A stretch of DNA of 64,000 nucleotides, from contig NZ_NPKN01000008.1 in assembly GCF_008329435.1 (NCBI RefSeq), forward strand, positions 173,017-237,016. The letters are read 5' to 3'. Positions 46,480 to 55,834 of the stretch are shown here, piece after piece. The translations under genes were made by a program, and so were the position numbers. The stretch is from Rhodanobacter sp. T12-5. GTDB taxonomy: Bacteria > Pseudomonadota > Gammaproteobacteria > Xanthomonadales > Rhodanobacteraceae. The notes beneath the pieces are model-generated. The model was not told the origin of the DNA, made no database searches, and was given only the letters and a program-made list of their open reading frames with translations. Positions within the stretch are counted from its first letter, which is position 1. Each line of letters opens with the position of its first letter.

Positions 46480-46995
46480 TCAGAGTTTGTCGGCACCCTT
46501 GCGCAGCCAGAGATCGATCAACGATTTCTCGTAGCGCAGGGAATCCTGATCGGCACCCAGGTTGTGACTCAGAAAGCCCGCATCACGCAACTTGCGATGG
46601 CCCTTGCGCTGCACGTTGCCGTCGGGACCGTACAGCGTGAAGTTCAGCTCGATGCGCGGCGGATAGATGTCCTTGACGATGCGCACGTCATCGAAGCGCG
46701 GCCCGCGCCAAGGCTCGTACTCGCCGGCGCGATCCACATCGGTCACCTCGATGTCCAGCCGCTGGCCTGGCGCCAGGATGCGTGAAGCGCGCTGGGCGAT
46801 GTAGGCCTTGAGTGGTTCCAGATACGCGTCGGCACCGATCATGTGCCTTCCGAAACTGCGCCTTGCCTCGGTGAAGTGCTGCGGGTCCTTGTAGTGGACG
46901 TCGACGTTGTCCGGAGCAGTGGCCGCCCGCGCCATGACGGAAACGAAGGCCAGGCAAACGACGTACAGAAGGCGCGGCAACAGGGAAGATTTCAT
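46480..46995 (-). CDS. DUF3016 exported protein
   Basis: 171 aa with a signal peptide (LLPRLLYVVCLAFVSVMARA). NVDVHYKDPQHFTEARRSFG and the end of the domain RIELNFTLYGPDGNVQRKGH, then RKLRDAGFLSH, are typical of DUF3016. Periplasmic, function unknown. Confidence 0.85.
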   Translation of the reverse strand: MKSSLLPRLLYVVCLAFVSVMARAATAPDNVDVHYKDPQHFTEARRSFGRHMIGADAYLEPLKAYIAQRASRILAPGQRLDIEVTDVDRAGEYEPWRGPRFDDVRIVKDIYPPRIELNFTLYGPDGNVQRKGHRKLRDAGFLSHNLGADQDSLRYEKSLIDLWLRKGADKL

Positions 46996-47129
46996 GACGG
47001 ATCTCCCGGAACGGTACGGATGTTCAGTATACGTCCGGGCCAAGAGGCGGATCGGAAAAACCCGCCATCCCGATGAACTTTCTCCGTTTACATTGGCCCG
47101 GAAATTGCGGCCGGCTCGGAGCGGCATCG

Positions 47130-47882
47130 TCATACCGCAGCCTGCAGCACCAGCAATCCACCCACGACAACAAGCCCGACATGCACCAAACGAAGGAATG
47201 TCTGGCCGTCCATACGGCCATTGGCAAGCCGTCCGAGAAAGATCGCCACGATCACCATCGGCAACGCCATCAGGTAGTAACGGGTCACCAGCGGCTTCCA
47301 CAGACCCGCCAGCGCGTATCCCGCCAGCGCCATCAAACTTGCCGGGAGAAAATAACCCTGCAACGTGGCGCGAAAGTGCTGCGGCGTCCACCGTCGAAGC
47401 GTGCCGTACATGACCAGCGGCGGACCATTCATGCCGTAGGCACCGCCAAGCACGCCTGCTGCAAACCCGAACACCCAGGCGGATCGGTCGTCTTTCAGAG
47501 CGGCGCGATGTCGCTTGAGCAGGGAGTAGGTCGAAAACGCCATGATGATCGCGCCGAGGCAGGCCTTGACGATCGCGCTGTCCATGCGAGTGAGCAGCAG
47601 CAAGCCCAACGGTGTTCCGGCCAGCGTCGACAGCACCAGCCACCCTGCGCTGCGTACATGGACGTGACGCCAGTCCTGCGCCAGAACAACGATGGCGACC
47701 GTCACCGAGATCAGCACCGCCACCGGCGCGGCCACCTCCACCGGCATGATCAAGGCAAGCAACGGAACCGCGATCAGCGCTTCGCCGAATCCGAATGCCG
47801 AGCGGACAAATGTCGCAAGAAACAGTACCGCCAGCACGCCGGCCGTCGTCCAACTGAAAATCATCCTGTCTGGTCCGGTCAT
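47130..47882 (-). CDS. TauE/SafE-family sulfite/sulfonate exporter
   Basis: 250 aa with seven to eight membrane segments. FVRSAFGFGEALIAVPLLAL and the second repeat GFAAGVLGGAYGMNGPPLVM are the two inverted-repeat motifs of the family. The substrate is probably a small sulfur-containing anion. Its last 20 codons have a degenerate homologue at 61777-61850. Start at 47882, with a second ATG six codons in. Confidence 0.9.
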   Translation of the reverse strand: MTGPDRMIFSWTTAGVLAVLFLATFVRSAFGFGEALIAVPLLALIMPVEVAAPVAVLISVTVAIVVLAQDWRHVHVRSAGWLVLSTLAGTPLGLLLLTRMDSAIVKACLGAIIMAFSTYSLLKRHRAALKDDRSAWVFGFAAGVLGGAYGMNGPPLVMYGTLRRWTPQHFRATLQGYFLPASLMALAGYALAGLWKPLVTRYYLMALPMVIVAIFLGRLANGRMDGQTFLRLVHVGLVVVGGLLVLQAAV

Positions 47883-47955
47883 GCGATGACGGCCGAATCA
47901 TACCGACTTGCCTCGCCAAAGAACGCGGCCACTTTCAACGTCGCGCCTTGCTCCG

Positions 47956-48555
47956 CTATCTGCAACGTCGCAGCTGGGCACCGTATTCGCGGGCGCGATG
48001 GTCGACGGCAGCAGCCGTTTCCAGCAGGCCGTCCTCATGTCGCCAGCGGCCGGTGCGGTAGCCGCCGATGCCTTCGTGGTAGGCGATGTACAGATGCCTC
48101 GGGTCCCACTTGGAGATGCCCAGTTCACGGTGGATGCGGTCGGTGTACCAGCCGATGAAATCGAGCGAATCATCCATGTCGGTCCGGCTCTTGAACCAGC
48201 GACCGGTGGCCTTTCGGTACGCCTTCCACACCGGGTCCTGCGCCTGTGCGTAGCCGTAGGCACTGGAGCGACGCGGCAGCGGGATGAACAGAAACCGCGG
48301 CCGCCTGGGCCGGGCCTTCTCGCGAAAACCGGACTCGCGCTGCACAAACGCCATCAGCACGTTGATCGGCGTTCCCCAGCGCTTCTGCGTCGCACGGGCG
48401 TCGCTATACCAGCCCGGGTACTGGTCGAAGATCTGGCAGATATTCCCGCTGTTGCGCGGCGGCGCGGTGGCGCAACCACCCACGATCGACAAACCCACGC
48501 CCAGAATGGCGAGACCAAGACGGCGCGACGCCGTGACACTCCATGCTTTGTTCAT
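47956..48555 (-). CDS. lytic transglycosylase-like lipoprotein
   Basis: 199 aa. Lipobox IVGGC at about 24-28. The SLT core follows: INVLMAFVQRESGFREKARP with the catalytic Glu in ESGF, SSAYGYAQAQDPVWKAYRKA and the late HLYIAYHEGIGGY. It is predicted to cleave peptidoglycan glycan strands at the membrane. The open frame extends upstream into a decayed gene, so the ATG at 48555 (after a short basic signal) is preferred. Confidence 0.88.
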   Translation of the reverse strand: MNKAWSVTASRRLGLAILGVGLSIVGGCATAPPRNSGNICQIFDQYPGWYSDARATQKRWGTPINVLMAFVQRESGFREKARPRRPRFLFIPLPRRSSAYGYAQAQDPVWKAYRKATGRWFKSRTDMDDSLDFIGWYTDRIHRELGISKWDPRHLYIAYHEGIGGYRTGRWRHEDGLLETAAAVDHRAREYGAQLRRCR

Positions 48556-48599
48556 GCCCCTAGGGTAACCGCCGAAGGCCCAGGGTCCGAAAGGCGCCT

Positions 48600-48970
48600 G
48601 TGCAATGGTGCCACTGGCGCATACGCCGGCATTGCCCCAAGGGCCGGCATAGCGCGGGGCCAGTTGCAAGGCCATGGCCATGTACGGCGCGGCCGCCACC
48701 GGCGACGCGCCGGCAAGCAGTTCGGCGCGCGATTGTTGTAGTAGAGCGCCAGCAGGATCGCGCGCGATCACCAGATCCCGCGCCACGTCCACCGTGAGGC
48801 GCGAGCGACCAATGCTGATTCCCGCGGCGACGTGGTTGGACCGGTAGATCATGTTGTCGTCCACGCGCCAGGCCACGATGCCGTCAAGCTCCTGCCCGTA
48901 GGCCTGCAAACCGGACTCGCGCGCCCAATGCGACGGTCAGCAGGGTGAAGGTCAGGCAGTTGGCCTTTCG
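48600..48970 (-). pseudogene. transglutaminase-like/TPR protein, frameshifted remnant
   Basis: Three reading frames together give family-typical pieces: ANCLTFTLLTVALG (transglutaminase Cys region), then ESGLQAYGQELDGIVAWRVD with YRSNHVAAG, then ILLALYYNNR and AELLAGASPVAAAPYMAMAL, then APRYAGPWGNAGV (TPR). At least two single-base shifts are needed, near 48930 and 48738. The N-terminal half is missing. This is a decayed gene, not a coding sequence. Confidence 0.65.
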
Positions 48971-49088
48971 TGTGCGCTAGGCCTGTTCGACGGTCAGGGT
49001 CGCGTCGACCGAATGCTCCATGCCCAGCCTGGCCGCGCCCGTGGATTCGCCAAACGCGGCAAGGTTGTCACGGTTTCTCCGACTGGCT

Positions 49089-49310
49089 TCAGGCGTTCGC
49101 CAGCACCGGTGCTTGCTCGCCGGGTACCCGGGCTGGCCGCCGCTCGGCCCAGCCGGGAATGTCCATCAGGCGGTCGAGCCAGCGTACGACGTGGGGAAAA
49201 TCGGCCAACGGCATGTCCGAGCGGCGCCATTCGCACGCGGAAACGATGGTGGCCCTCTGCGTGGGCGGCATGGTGCTGGCACGCACGACCAACGACCCGG
49301 GCTTGCGCAA
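49089..49310 (-). pseudogene. glutathione S-transferase C-terminal remnant
   Basis: The minus-strand frame ends with MPLADFPHVVRWLDRLMDIP, then GWAERRPARVPGEQ, which matches the C-terminal helices of bacterial GST proteins (ADFPHV-RWLDR). The N-terminal thioredoxin-like domain is missing and the upstream part of the frame is not GST-like. It lies next to the transglutaminase remnant. Confidence 0.5.
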
Positions 49311-49383
49311 GTCGCTTCGCGCGTCAGCCAGACATCAGGCGCTGGCGCTGTTGAAGGTGGAGTAGAGGCCGACGTTTCTGCAG

Positions 49384-49698
49384 TCACCGACCACGGCGCG
49401 ACTGGCGGACCAGGATGCGCAGGTAAGCCAGGTACAGCATTGTCGCCGCCACTGGCAGGGCATGCCACCAGTACGACAGCGCGCTGCCGCCACGCCAATG
49501 CAGGTACAACACGATCGCCGCACTCAACGCACAAGTGCCCGGCAGCACGAACAACGACAGGTCCAGGACTTTCACCTGGACCCGCCAAAACCGGCCACCG
49601 CTGACGAGGCCGCCTGCGGAGAAAGCCACGAGCATGAACAGGAAATACGCCAGCATCAGCTGGCCGAACGTGCCCAGCAAAGTCCATCCGATCGACAC
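49384..49698 (-). CDS. small membrane protein, unrecognised
   Basis: 104 aa from a GTG start with AAGGAGG upstream. Three hydrophobic segments (LLGTFGQLMLAYFLFMLVAF, LSLFVLPGTCALSAAIVLYL and ALPVAATMLYLAYLRILV), ending RQSRRGR. No named family recognised. Inner-membrane location is likely. Confidence 0.65.
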   Translation of the reverse strand: MSIGWTLLGTFGQLMLAYFLFMLVAFSAGGLVSGGRFWRVQVKVLDLSLFVLPGTCALSAAIVLYLHWRGGSALSYWWHALPVAATMLYLAYLRILVRQSRRGR

Positions 49699-49909
49699 GC
49701 CGCCCTCCTTGCCTGTTGCACCAGCGCCTGGCTGGCGTCAGTCAATCGTGCCTGCTCCGGCCGAGAAAGTCTTGCCGCCGATCCCGTGATGGCACCCCGC
49801 CGAGCCGGCCCAGACGCCGGCCCACGCCAGGGTTGCCTGACCTCGGGCAAGGAAACCGGGAGAATGTCCGCGGCCCATTTCCGTCCCCGACTTTTGGAAC
49901 GACACAACG

Positions 49910-50422
49910 ATGACCCAGTACGTAGCCCTGCTCCGCGCCGTCAATGTCGGCGGCACCGGCAAGTTGCCGATGAGCGAACTCAAGGCCATGTGCGAAGCCG
50001 CCGGCTTCATGGATGTACGTACCTGGATCGCCAGCGGCAACGTGCTCTTCACGAGCGAGCTCGGCGAATCCCCGGTGAAGAAGAAACTGGAGCAACAACT
50101 GCACGACTACGCCGGCAAGCCGGTCGGCGTGCTGATACGCAGTGCGGCCGAGATGGCCCAGGTCCTGGCCGACAATCCTTTTCCGGAAGAGCCGGGCAAT
50201 CGCGTGGTGGCGATCTTCCTCGACGACGCGCCACCCGCCAGCGCACTGGACGACGTCAGGCATCGGAAGCTGGAGCGGCTCGCCCGCGGCAAGCGCGAAA
50301 TCTACGTGCACTACGGCGACGGCATGGCCGACTCGCGACTGACGATTCCCGCGGCGAAAGCGGGCACCGCGCGCAACATCAACACCATCGCGAAGCTGGT
50401 GGAGCTTTCCGCCGCACGTTAG
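49910..50422 (+). CDS. DUF1697 protein
   Basis: 170 aa. YVALLRAVNVGGTGKLPMSE and TWIASGNVLFTSEL are the family signature (LLRGINVGG and Y-QSGNV). No enzymatic role is established. It is monocistronic. Confidence 0.92.
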   Translation: MTQYVALLRAVNVGGTGKLPMSELKAMCEAAGFMDVRTWIASGNVLFTSELGESPVKKKLEQQLHDYAGKPVGVLIRSAAEMAQVLADNPFPEEPGNRVVAIFLDDAPPASALDDVRHRKLERLARGKREIYVHYGDGMADSRLTIPAAKAGTARNINTIAKLVELSAAR

Positions 50423-50466
50423 GCATCGCGCCATGAAACCGGACATGTCGCGGACGCCAGGCCCCG

Positions 50467-51678
50467 TTACTCGCTGGAGTGCAAATCCAGCGAGCTCGGC
50501 GTCGTGTTCACCAGCGGCACGAAATTGTCGTCCGATGTCACTTCGCGCTTGCGGTGGATGAAACGGTAGAACGCATAAGAGGCAATCATCAGGTCGAGCA
50601 CCGCGAACCAGACAAACAGCAGTTGCGGCTGCAGCAGGTTCATGAGGGCTCCCGCCACCAGCGGCCCCACCGCCGAGCCGACGCCGTTGACCAGCAATAC
50701 GGTGCTGGATGCCGCCAACAGCTCGTCGCGGTCCACGTAATCGACCAGGTGCGCCACGGCAATCGGGTACAACGTAAAGCTCATGCCGCCGAACACGAAA
50801 ATCACCACCATCGCCGCCGCACCAATGTTCGGCAACAACAAATTGACCAGCGCCGCCAGCGCCGCGGTGGCGCTGATCAGCGACAGCGCAAGACGGCGAT
50901 CGATGCGGTCGGAAAAGCGGCCCAGCGGCCACTGCAACACCACGCCACCGGCAATCGCAACGCTCATGTAAGTGCCGATGCCGCCGACGCCGAGGCCACG
51001 GGCCACGGCATACAACGGCAGCAAGCCCCAGAACGCACCCAGCGCCAGCCCGGAGAGCAGCGCACTCACCAGCGCCGTAGGCGCCAGCCGGAACAGGCGT
51101 CTGATCTGTACCTTGGGCATCGCGCGAAGCTGTGGCTGCGATTGATGGCTTGCAACGACCGGCAGGCTGGCGATGCAGAACAGGATCGCGACGACACAGA
51201 ACAGCACGAAGCCCTCACCGCGAATGCGCAGGAACTGCTGCGCCGTCGCGCTGGCACCGAGATTCACCATCATGTAGATCGCGAACACCGAGCTGCGATG
51301 CCTGGGGTCGGAGGCAGCGTTCAACCAGCTTTCGATGATCGCGTACAAGCCGACCAGCATCATGCCCTGCAGAACACGCAGGACAAGCCACACCCCATAC
51401 GCCGGATCGAGCGCCTGTATGAGCACCACCAGGGTCAGCAACGCCGCACAAAACGCAAAGGTACGAATGTGGCCGATGCGGTGGGTCAGCTGGGGAATCG
51501 TGTAGGTGCCGACCAGGAAACCGGCGTAATAAGCCGACGTCAGCACACCGATCATGGCCACGGAAAAGCCGAGCCCCCGCCCCTGCAACGCGATATGCGT
51601 ATGCAGCAAGCCCACCCCCATCAACAGGAATGCGGTACTCAACAGCAGCGGCATGGAGGAACGAATACTGGTCAGCAT
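50467..51678 (-). CDS. MFS transporter
   Basis: 403 aa with 12 predicted helices. The loop after helix 2 reads LTHRIGHIRTF and the corresponding loop in the second half is RFSDRIDRRLALS. It is similar to the YcaD/UMF-type transporters with LHTHIALQGRGLGFSVAMIG near the N-terminus. The substrate is unknown. The last residues (LVNTTPSSLDLHSSE) are cytoplasmic. Confidence 0.88.
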   Translation of the reverse strand: MLTSIRSSMPLLLSTAFLLMGVGLLHTHIALQGRGLGFSVAMIGVLTSAYYAGFLVGTYTIPQLTHRIGHIRTFAFCAALLTLVVLIQALDPAYGVWLVLRVLQGMMLVGLYAIIESWLNAASDPRHRSSVFAIYMMVNLGASATAQQFLRIRGEGFVLFCVVAILFCIASLPVVASHQSQPQLRAMPKVQIRRLFRLAPTALVSALLSGLALGAFWGLLPLYAVARGLGVGGIGTYMSVAIAGGVVLQWPLGRFSDRIDRRLALSLISATAALAALVNLLLPNIGAAAMVVIFVFGGMSFTLYPIAVAHLVDYVDRDELLAASSTVLLVNGVGSAVGPLVAGALMNLLQPQLLFVWFAVLDLMIASYAFYRFIHRKREVTSDDNFVPLVNTTPSSLDLHSSE

Positions 51679-51826
51679 GGGCGGCAGTCAGGCAGGGCAC
51701 GCGCTGCGCTGTCGGCAGCTACGCTTCCGGCGGCAGCGGGAACAGGAGGAAAGAGGTGACTGTACGCCAAGCTTCCCGTACTGCTCAAAAACCGGTATCG
51801 GAGTGGGCGGCGGCGCAACGGTGGCC

Positions 51827-52213
51827 CTATTTCGCCCGATCAACATCCGGTGCCGTCTCGCGATCAAATCGGATGCCCGTGGCAGACAGGTTGTAAATGC
51901 GCGTCTCCAGATAGCTGGAGTGGCGTTCCTGGATGTTGACGATGCCGTCGGCACCCGACAAACAGCCTTGGCGTTTCAACTCTCCGACAGCCGAAGCAAA
52001 GTCGGAAGGAATGAAGAAGGTCTTTTCCAGATGCACGTTCAAATGCGAGATGGCCGTGAAGGGCCGATCCGGCGTTACATCCTTGAATATCTCGATGGAG
52101 CAGTCCGGCGACCGCGCCGGATATCGCTCGGCAAGCGCCCGATAATTGCCGGTCGTGGCCACGCAGCCGCACAGGGCGAATGCGGGGAAGACCACGTACG
52201 TCATTCTGCCCAT
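51827..52213 (-). CDS. small lipoprotein, unrecognised
   Basis: 128 aa. Signal peptide with lipobox ALCGC at about 13-17. Two further Cys (about 38 and 83) could form a disulfide. It contains GCLSGADGIVNIQERHSSYL, a pattern seen in small heavy-metal/YbjQ-like or stress lipoproteins, but I cannot name a family. It is followed on the same strand by the MFS gene. Confidence 0.65.
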   Translation of the reverse strand: MGRMTYVVFPAFALCGCVATTGNYRALAERYPARSPDCSIEIFKDVTPDRPFTAISHLNVHLEKTFFIPSDFASAVGELKRQGCLSGADGIVNIQERHSSYLETRIYNLSATGIRFDRETAPDVDRAK

Positions 52214-52245
52214 GATCTCCCCTCGGAACTCGCGCCCGTCCGCTG

Positions 52246-52644
52246 TTATTCGTGCGGGCCCAGGCTCTTGTCCATCGCCATGATGATGTCCTTGTCCCAG
52301 TCCTTCTGGCCCACGATGCCAAGCAGCGACTTCGCGGTACTCACTTTCACGGACGTCTTGTCGCTACCCATCGAAGAAAGCCAGACTCCGGCGGACTCGC
52401 CACCCGACCCCACCATCGCACCCATCTTGTGCGGACGGGCGCCTTCGACCAGCTCTGCGTCGGACTTGCTGATCACGAAACCATTGTCCGTCAAGGCATC
52501 GATGGCAGCTTTCTGCACCTGCGCCTCGGGCTTGTCGTAGACCACGCTCGGCGTGCCATCGCTGGGCTTTGTGGGCGTTGCCGAACAGGCGGCGAGGCCC
52601 AGCACGCAGATGGCCAGGACGAGCTTTCCTGATTGCATTTTCAT
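52246..52644 (-). CDS. small lipoprotein, unrecognised
   Basis: 132 aa from MKMQSGKLVLAICVLGLAAC, with lipobox LAAC at 17-20. The mature part SVVYDKPEAQVQKAAIDALT and SVKVSTAKSLLGIVGQKDWD resembles the lipoproteins with alternating beta/alpha seen in envelope-stress genes. It lies 32 bases upstream of the next lipoprotein gene; the two are probably one operon. Confidence 0.7.
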   Translation of the reverse strand: MKMQSGKLVLAICVLGLAACSATPTKPSDGTPSVVYDKPEAQVQKAAIDALTDNGFVISKSDAELVEGARPHKMGAMVGSGGESAGVWLSSMGSDKTSVKVSTAKSLLGIVGQKDWDKDIIMAMDKSLGPHE

Positions 52645-52840
52645 TACCCGGATTCCCCCTTGTTGGTTGGTGGCGACGGACTGCTCTTTGCGAGGCCCGG
52701 CCATCAGCTTTCTACCGAGCGCGATGGCATTTGGTCAAATCGCAAATTCATGCGGCAGCCAAACTGGAGATCCCTGACCCGTTGCGGCCTGCCAGGCGCC
52801 TCACAAGCTTGCAGACCGATCCCGAAGGTCGTCCTGTTTC

Positions 52841-53761
52841 TCAATAAAACCTGATCCCCGGTCTCAGAACGATCTGGAACACGAGCAACAAGCCCACGAC
52901 CGCAGCAAGCACGCGGGCAAGCGTCCTGACCCTGGTCGCACCGGATCCGCTGGCCTGGAGCTTGTCCACGCGCCAGCTCGCCGCCTGTATCCATGGCACA
53001 CCAGCCAGCACCACCAGCACCGGCACGCCGAGTACCTCTACCCATTCGCGCGGAAGGCGGAACGGGATGACCAGCGCGGTGCCGAGCAGCGCCGGCAACG
53101 TCACGACGAAAAACACGAAGCGCATGCGGGCGCGGCACCCGTCGATCAGCGCCGGCACGGCGGCCAGTTCAAGCGCCGGGCGCCGCAGTTGCAGCGCGAT
53201 GAAGGGCATCAGGACCAGCGCAACGACAGCCATACCTGTACGCGCGGCGGCGCCCAGAGCGAAGTAGTTCATCGCCATGCCGATGTCGCTGCCCGGGCTC
53301 AGCGCCCCGATGACGATCTGGGGCAAGGCCATGAAGCAGCCACAGAATGCCATCCAGTACAGCAACAACCGGACCTCGTCCGATCGCGTGCGCGACCGTC
53401 CGAGCAACCACAGGCAGAACAGCCCGATGGATACGGTCGCCAGCGCGCCGGTGCCCTGGAACAGGTTCGCGAGCGCACTCGTGCCTTCCCAAGTGTGATT
53501 GTTGTGGAAGAGCGTTGGTCGCAGGCCCGGCGTGAGCGCCTTGGGAATCACCAGGAACAGTTCCTGGATCAAGAAGGTCAGGTTGAACGCGAGCACGTAG
53601 AGCAACGTCGACAATGCCGTGCAACGCCAGCCTCCCGCGACGGCGCCGCGCGCGTTCCGGGTGCGTCGGCCGGCCACGGCACCTGCCACCAGCAACGCCA
53701 AGGGCGCGGCAACGAGCGTCAGCGCCGAGGCGGCGAGGAGCAGTATCGCTTGCGTGGTCAT
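52841..53761 (-). CDS. multi-pass membrane protein, unrecognised
   Basis: 306 aa from MTTQAILLLAASALTLVAAP, with seven to eight hydrophobic segments. No transporter signature is seen. LFHNNHTWEGTSALANLFQG forms an extended loop. Codon use is chromosomal. Function unknown. Confidence 0.7.
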   Translation of the reverse strand: MTTQAILLLAASALTLVAAPLALLVAGAVAGRRTRNARGAVAGGWRCTALSTLLYVLAFNLTFLIQELFLVIPKALTPGLRPTLFHNNHTWEGTSALANLFQGTGALATVSIGLFCLWLLGRSRTRSDEVRLLLYWMAFCGCFMALPQIVIGALSPGSDIGMAMNYFALGAAARTGMAVVALVLMPFIALQLRRPALELAAVPALIDGCRARMRFVFFVVTLPALLGTALVIPFRLPREWVEVLGVPVLVVLAGVPWIQAASWRVDKLQASGSGATRVRTLARVLAAVVGLLLVFQIVLRPGIRFY

Positions 53762-54050
53762 GCTTCGATCTCGTTGAAGGCCAACATCCATCCTGCAAGG
53801 GCTTGCTCATGGGGTCGATATGCCGTTGGTCATCGCTCGTCCTCCAGCGGCCGGCGACCTCGACCGCATCGGAGTGGCTTCAGTTGCGGTGTTGCGCGCG
53901 TAAAGAACCAGGCCGGATTCCCCAGATGCATCGAGTCGCCCCGATGCCGATCCTGGCCGTTGTCGATTCAGGCGTTGGTTGATCGTCGTACTGATGGAAC
54001 TCCACCCGCGTAGAGACTTCAAGTCCTCAGACAACCAACGGGAAAACCCC

Positions 54051-54461
54051 ATGACAAAGATGATTTTCGTCAGCTTGCCGGTCACCGACCTCAACGCCTC
54101 GATCGCGTTCTACAAGGCCCTGGGATTCGAGCAAAACCCGCAATTCAGCGACGACACCGGCGCCTGCATGGTGTGGAGCGAGGCGATTTACGTGATGGTG
54201 GTCACGCACGCCAAGTGGCGCACGTTCACGCAGCGGCCGTTCCCGCCGGCCGGGACCTGCGCGTCGATGCTCTCGCTTGCGCTGGAAAGCCGCGACGCCG
54301 TCGATGCGATGAATCGTGCCGCGGCAGCCCACGGTGGACAGGCCGATGTGAACCCGGTTGAGGACTTGGGCTTCATGTATACCCGCGACCTCGCCGATCC
54401 GGACGGACACATGTGGGCGGCGTTGTGGATGGATCCGGCGGCGATTCCAGCCGCCGGCTGA
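54051..54461 (+). CDS. VOC-family (glyoxalase-fold) protein
   Basis: 136 aa. MTKMIFVSLPVTDLNASIAF followed by YKALGFEQNPQF and RDLADPDGHMWAALWM match the PhnB/YaeR-like VOC proteins. Enzyme or binding role unknown. A large hairpin follows the stop and could terminate transcription. Confidence 0.9.
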   Translation: MTKMIFVSLPVTDLNASIAFYKALGFEQNPQFSDDTGACMVWSEAIYVMVVTHAKWRTFTQRPFPPAGTCASMLSLALESRDAVDAMNRAAAAHGGQADVNPVEDLGFMYTRDLADPDGHMWAALWMDPAAIPAAG

Positions 54462-54486
54462 AAAGAGGCCCAACGATAATCGCGGG

Positions 54487-54537
54487 AGCAAGGGAGCGGA
54501 GGGAATCAATTCGAATTGATCGCCTCCGCCCCTTGCT
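54487..54537. terminator. long hairpin after the VOC gene
   Basis: AGCAAGGG and GCGGAGG and ATCAATTC pair with GAATTGAT, CCTCCGC and CCCTTGCT around a centre at 54512/54513. Only a 2-base mismatch and a 1-base bulge interrupt about 23 paired bases. It lacks a strong T-run, so it may be a factor-dependent terminator or an intergenic repeat. Confidence 0.5.
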
Positions 54538-54642
54538 TTGCAAAGGATCCTGACCCGCTGCCCCCATCGCATGACTTCCTGCACGCGTTGATTCCGCGAC
54601 GGTGCGCCTAAACTTCGCCACCTTCCCCTTGGAGATGCCACG

Positions 54643-55371
54643 ATGCGCCAGGGCTGCATGCAGGGTTTCATGCTGGTCGCGGCGCTCGTGTCGACGGCTG
54701 GCGTGCAGGCCGCCGAGACGGACCCCGCCGCGATCGCCCGCCTCTCGCAGGCGTTCTCCGATGCCTCGGCCAGTGGCGACGCCAAGACGCTGGACAAGCT
54801 GCTCGATGCCGACGTGGTGTTCATGGGCGAGGACGGCACGCTGTCCAGCAAGCACGATATCGTCGCCGGTGCTTCGCCGCCGCCCGCAGGCACCCACAAC
54901 ACCCTGGTCCAGTCGGATTTCCATGTCGCGCTGCACGGCGACGTTGCCGTGACCAGCTTCATCGACAACGCCACCTTCGCCCGCTACGGCCAGATCGCGC
55001 ACGACAGCTTCCGTTCCACCGAAGTCTGGCTGCGCAAACGCGGCAGCTGGAAGATGGTGTCCAGCCAGACCATCGAAGTGCCGGTCGAACCGCCGCACAT
55101 CCAGCTGGCGGTGGGCGAACTCGACCCGTATGTCGGCACCTACCAGCAAGCTCCCGGCCATGCGATGCGCATCGAGCGACAAGGCAGCGGCCTGGTCATC
55201 ATCGGTCGCGACAACAAGCCGGTGCCGATGCTGGCCGAGGCCCGCGACGTCCTGTTCCGCGCCGGCTCGCCGCGCGTGCGGTTCGTCTTCGCCCGCAACG
55301 CCGATGGCCGCATCACCGGGTTCGACGTCCGCCGGGCCGGCCACGACCTGCAGCACTTCACGCGCAGCTGA
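54643..55371 (+). CDS. exported DUF4440/SnoaL-like protein
   Basis: 242 aa with a signal peptide (GFMLVAALVSTAGVQA). Residues 27-145 form an NTF2-like domain (SQAFSDASASGDAKTLDKLL, DADVVFMGEDG, then VWLRKRGSWKMVSSQT). The C-terminal 90 residues are a separate beta-rich domain (YVGTYQQAPGHAMRIERQGS). Likely periplasmic with unknown ligand. GGAG precedes the ATG. Confidence 0.82.
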   Translation: MRQGCMQGFMLVAALVSTAGVQAAETDPAAIARLSQAFSDASASGDAKTLDKLLDADVVFMGEDGTLSSKHDIVAGASPPPAGTHNTLVQSDFHVALHGDVAVTSFIDNATFARYGQIAHDSFRSTEVWLRKRGSWKMVSSQTIEVPVEPPHIQLAVGELDPYVGTYQQAPGHAMRIERQGSGLVIIGRDNKPVPMLAEARDVLFRAGSPRVRFVFARNADGRITGFDVRRAGHDLQHFTRS

Positions 55372-55834
55372 GCGCATAGGCAGCGGTTAGTCCGGGTCGC
55401 GGAGAAGAACGCGCGTCAGAACCCTGAGGCCCTGGGCCGTTCAGCTGAGTCGGGGGTCGACAGGTCGCTCGCCAGCAAATGAACCTGGGCCCCGTTTTTT
55501 GCCACAGCACCGGTGCGTGCCGAAGCCTATCGAACATCGGTCAAACAAGGCGTCGGTGATGACGAACTGATTGCCATTCGCCAGCACCGCAGCAAGAACG
55601 TGCCTTTGGAAGCAAACGCCTTCAGGCCATGGCGGAAAAGACGCTGGTCGCCCGATGAGCGTGCGTCGGCCCGGGCATCCAGCACGAGCCGAAATCAAGC
55701 CCGTGGGCACTTAACTTCCTCCGTCCCTCCGTCCCGGTTTCGGCGGTTTCCTTGTTTCCCGCCTGCCCCAGTTTCCCGGTAATCTCGCCCGGCGCAAGGA
55801 ACCCCATGGACCACCTGCCTCAGAAGGAACCACC
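55372..55834. other. intergenic region with dispersed repeat
   Basis: 463 bases with no supported gene. It holds one copy (55456-55503) of a roughly 48-bp direct repeat that recurs at 58426-58473. Otherwise nothing recognisable. Confidence 0.45.
55456..55503 (+). repeat. dispersed direct repeat, copy 1
   Basis: GGTCGACAGGTCGCTCGCCA followed by GCAAATGAACCTGGGCCCCG and a T-run. About 80 percent identical to 58426-58473, same orientation; the AAATGAA core and T-rich end are conserved. Confidence 0.6.
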
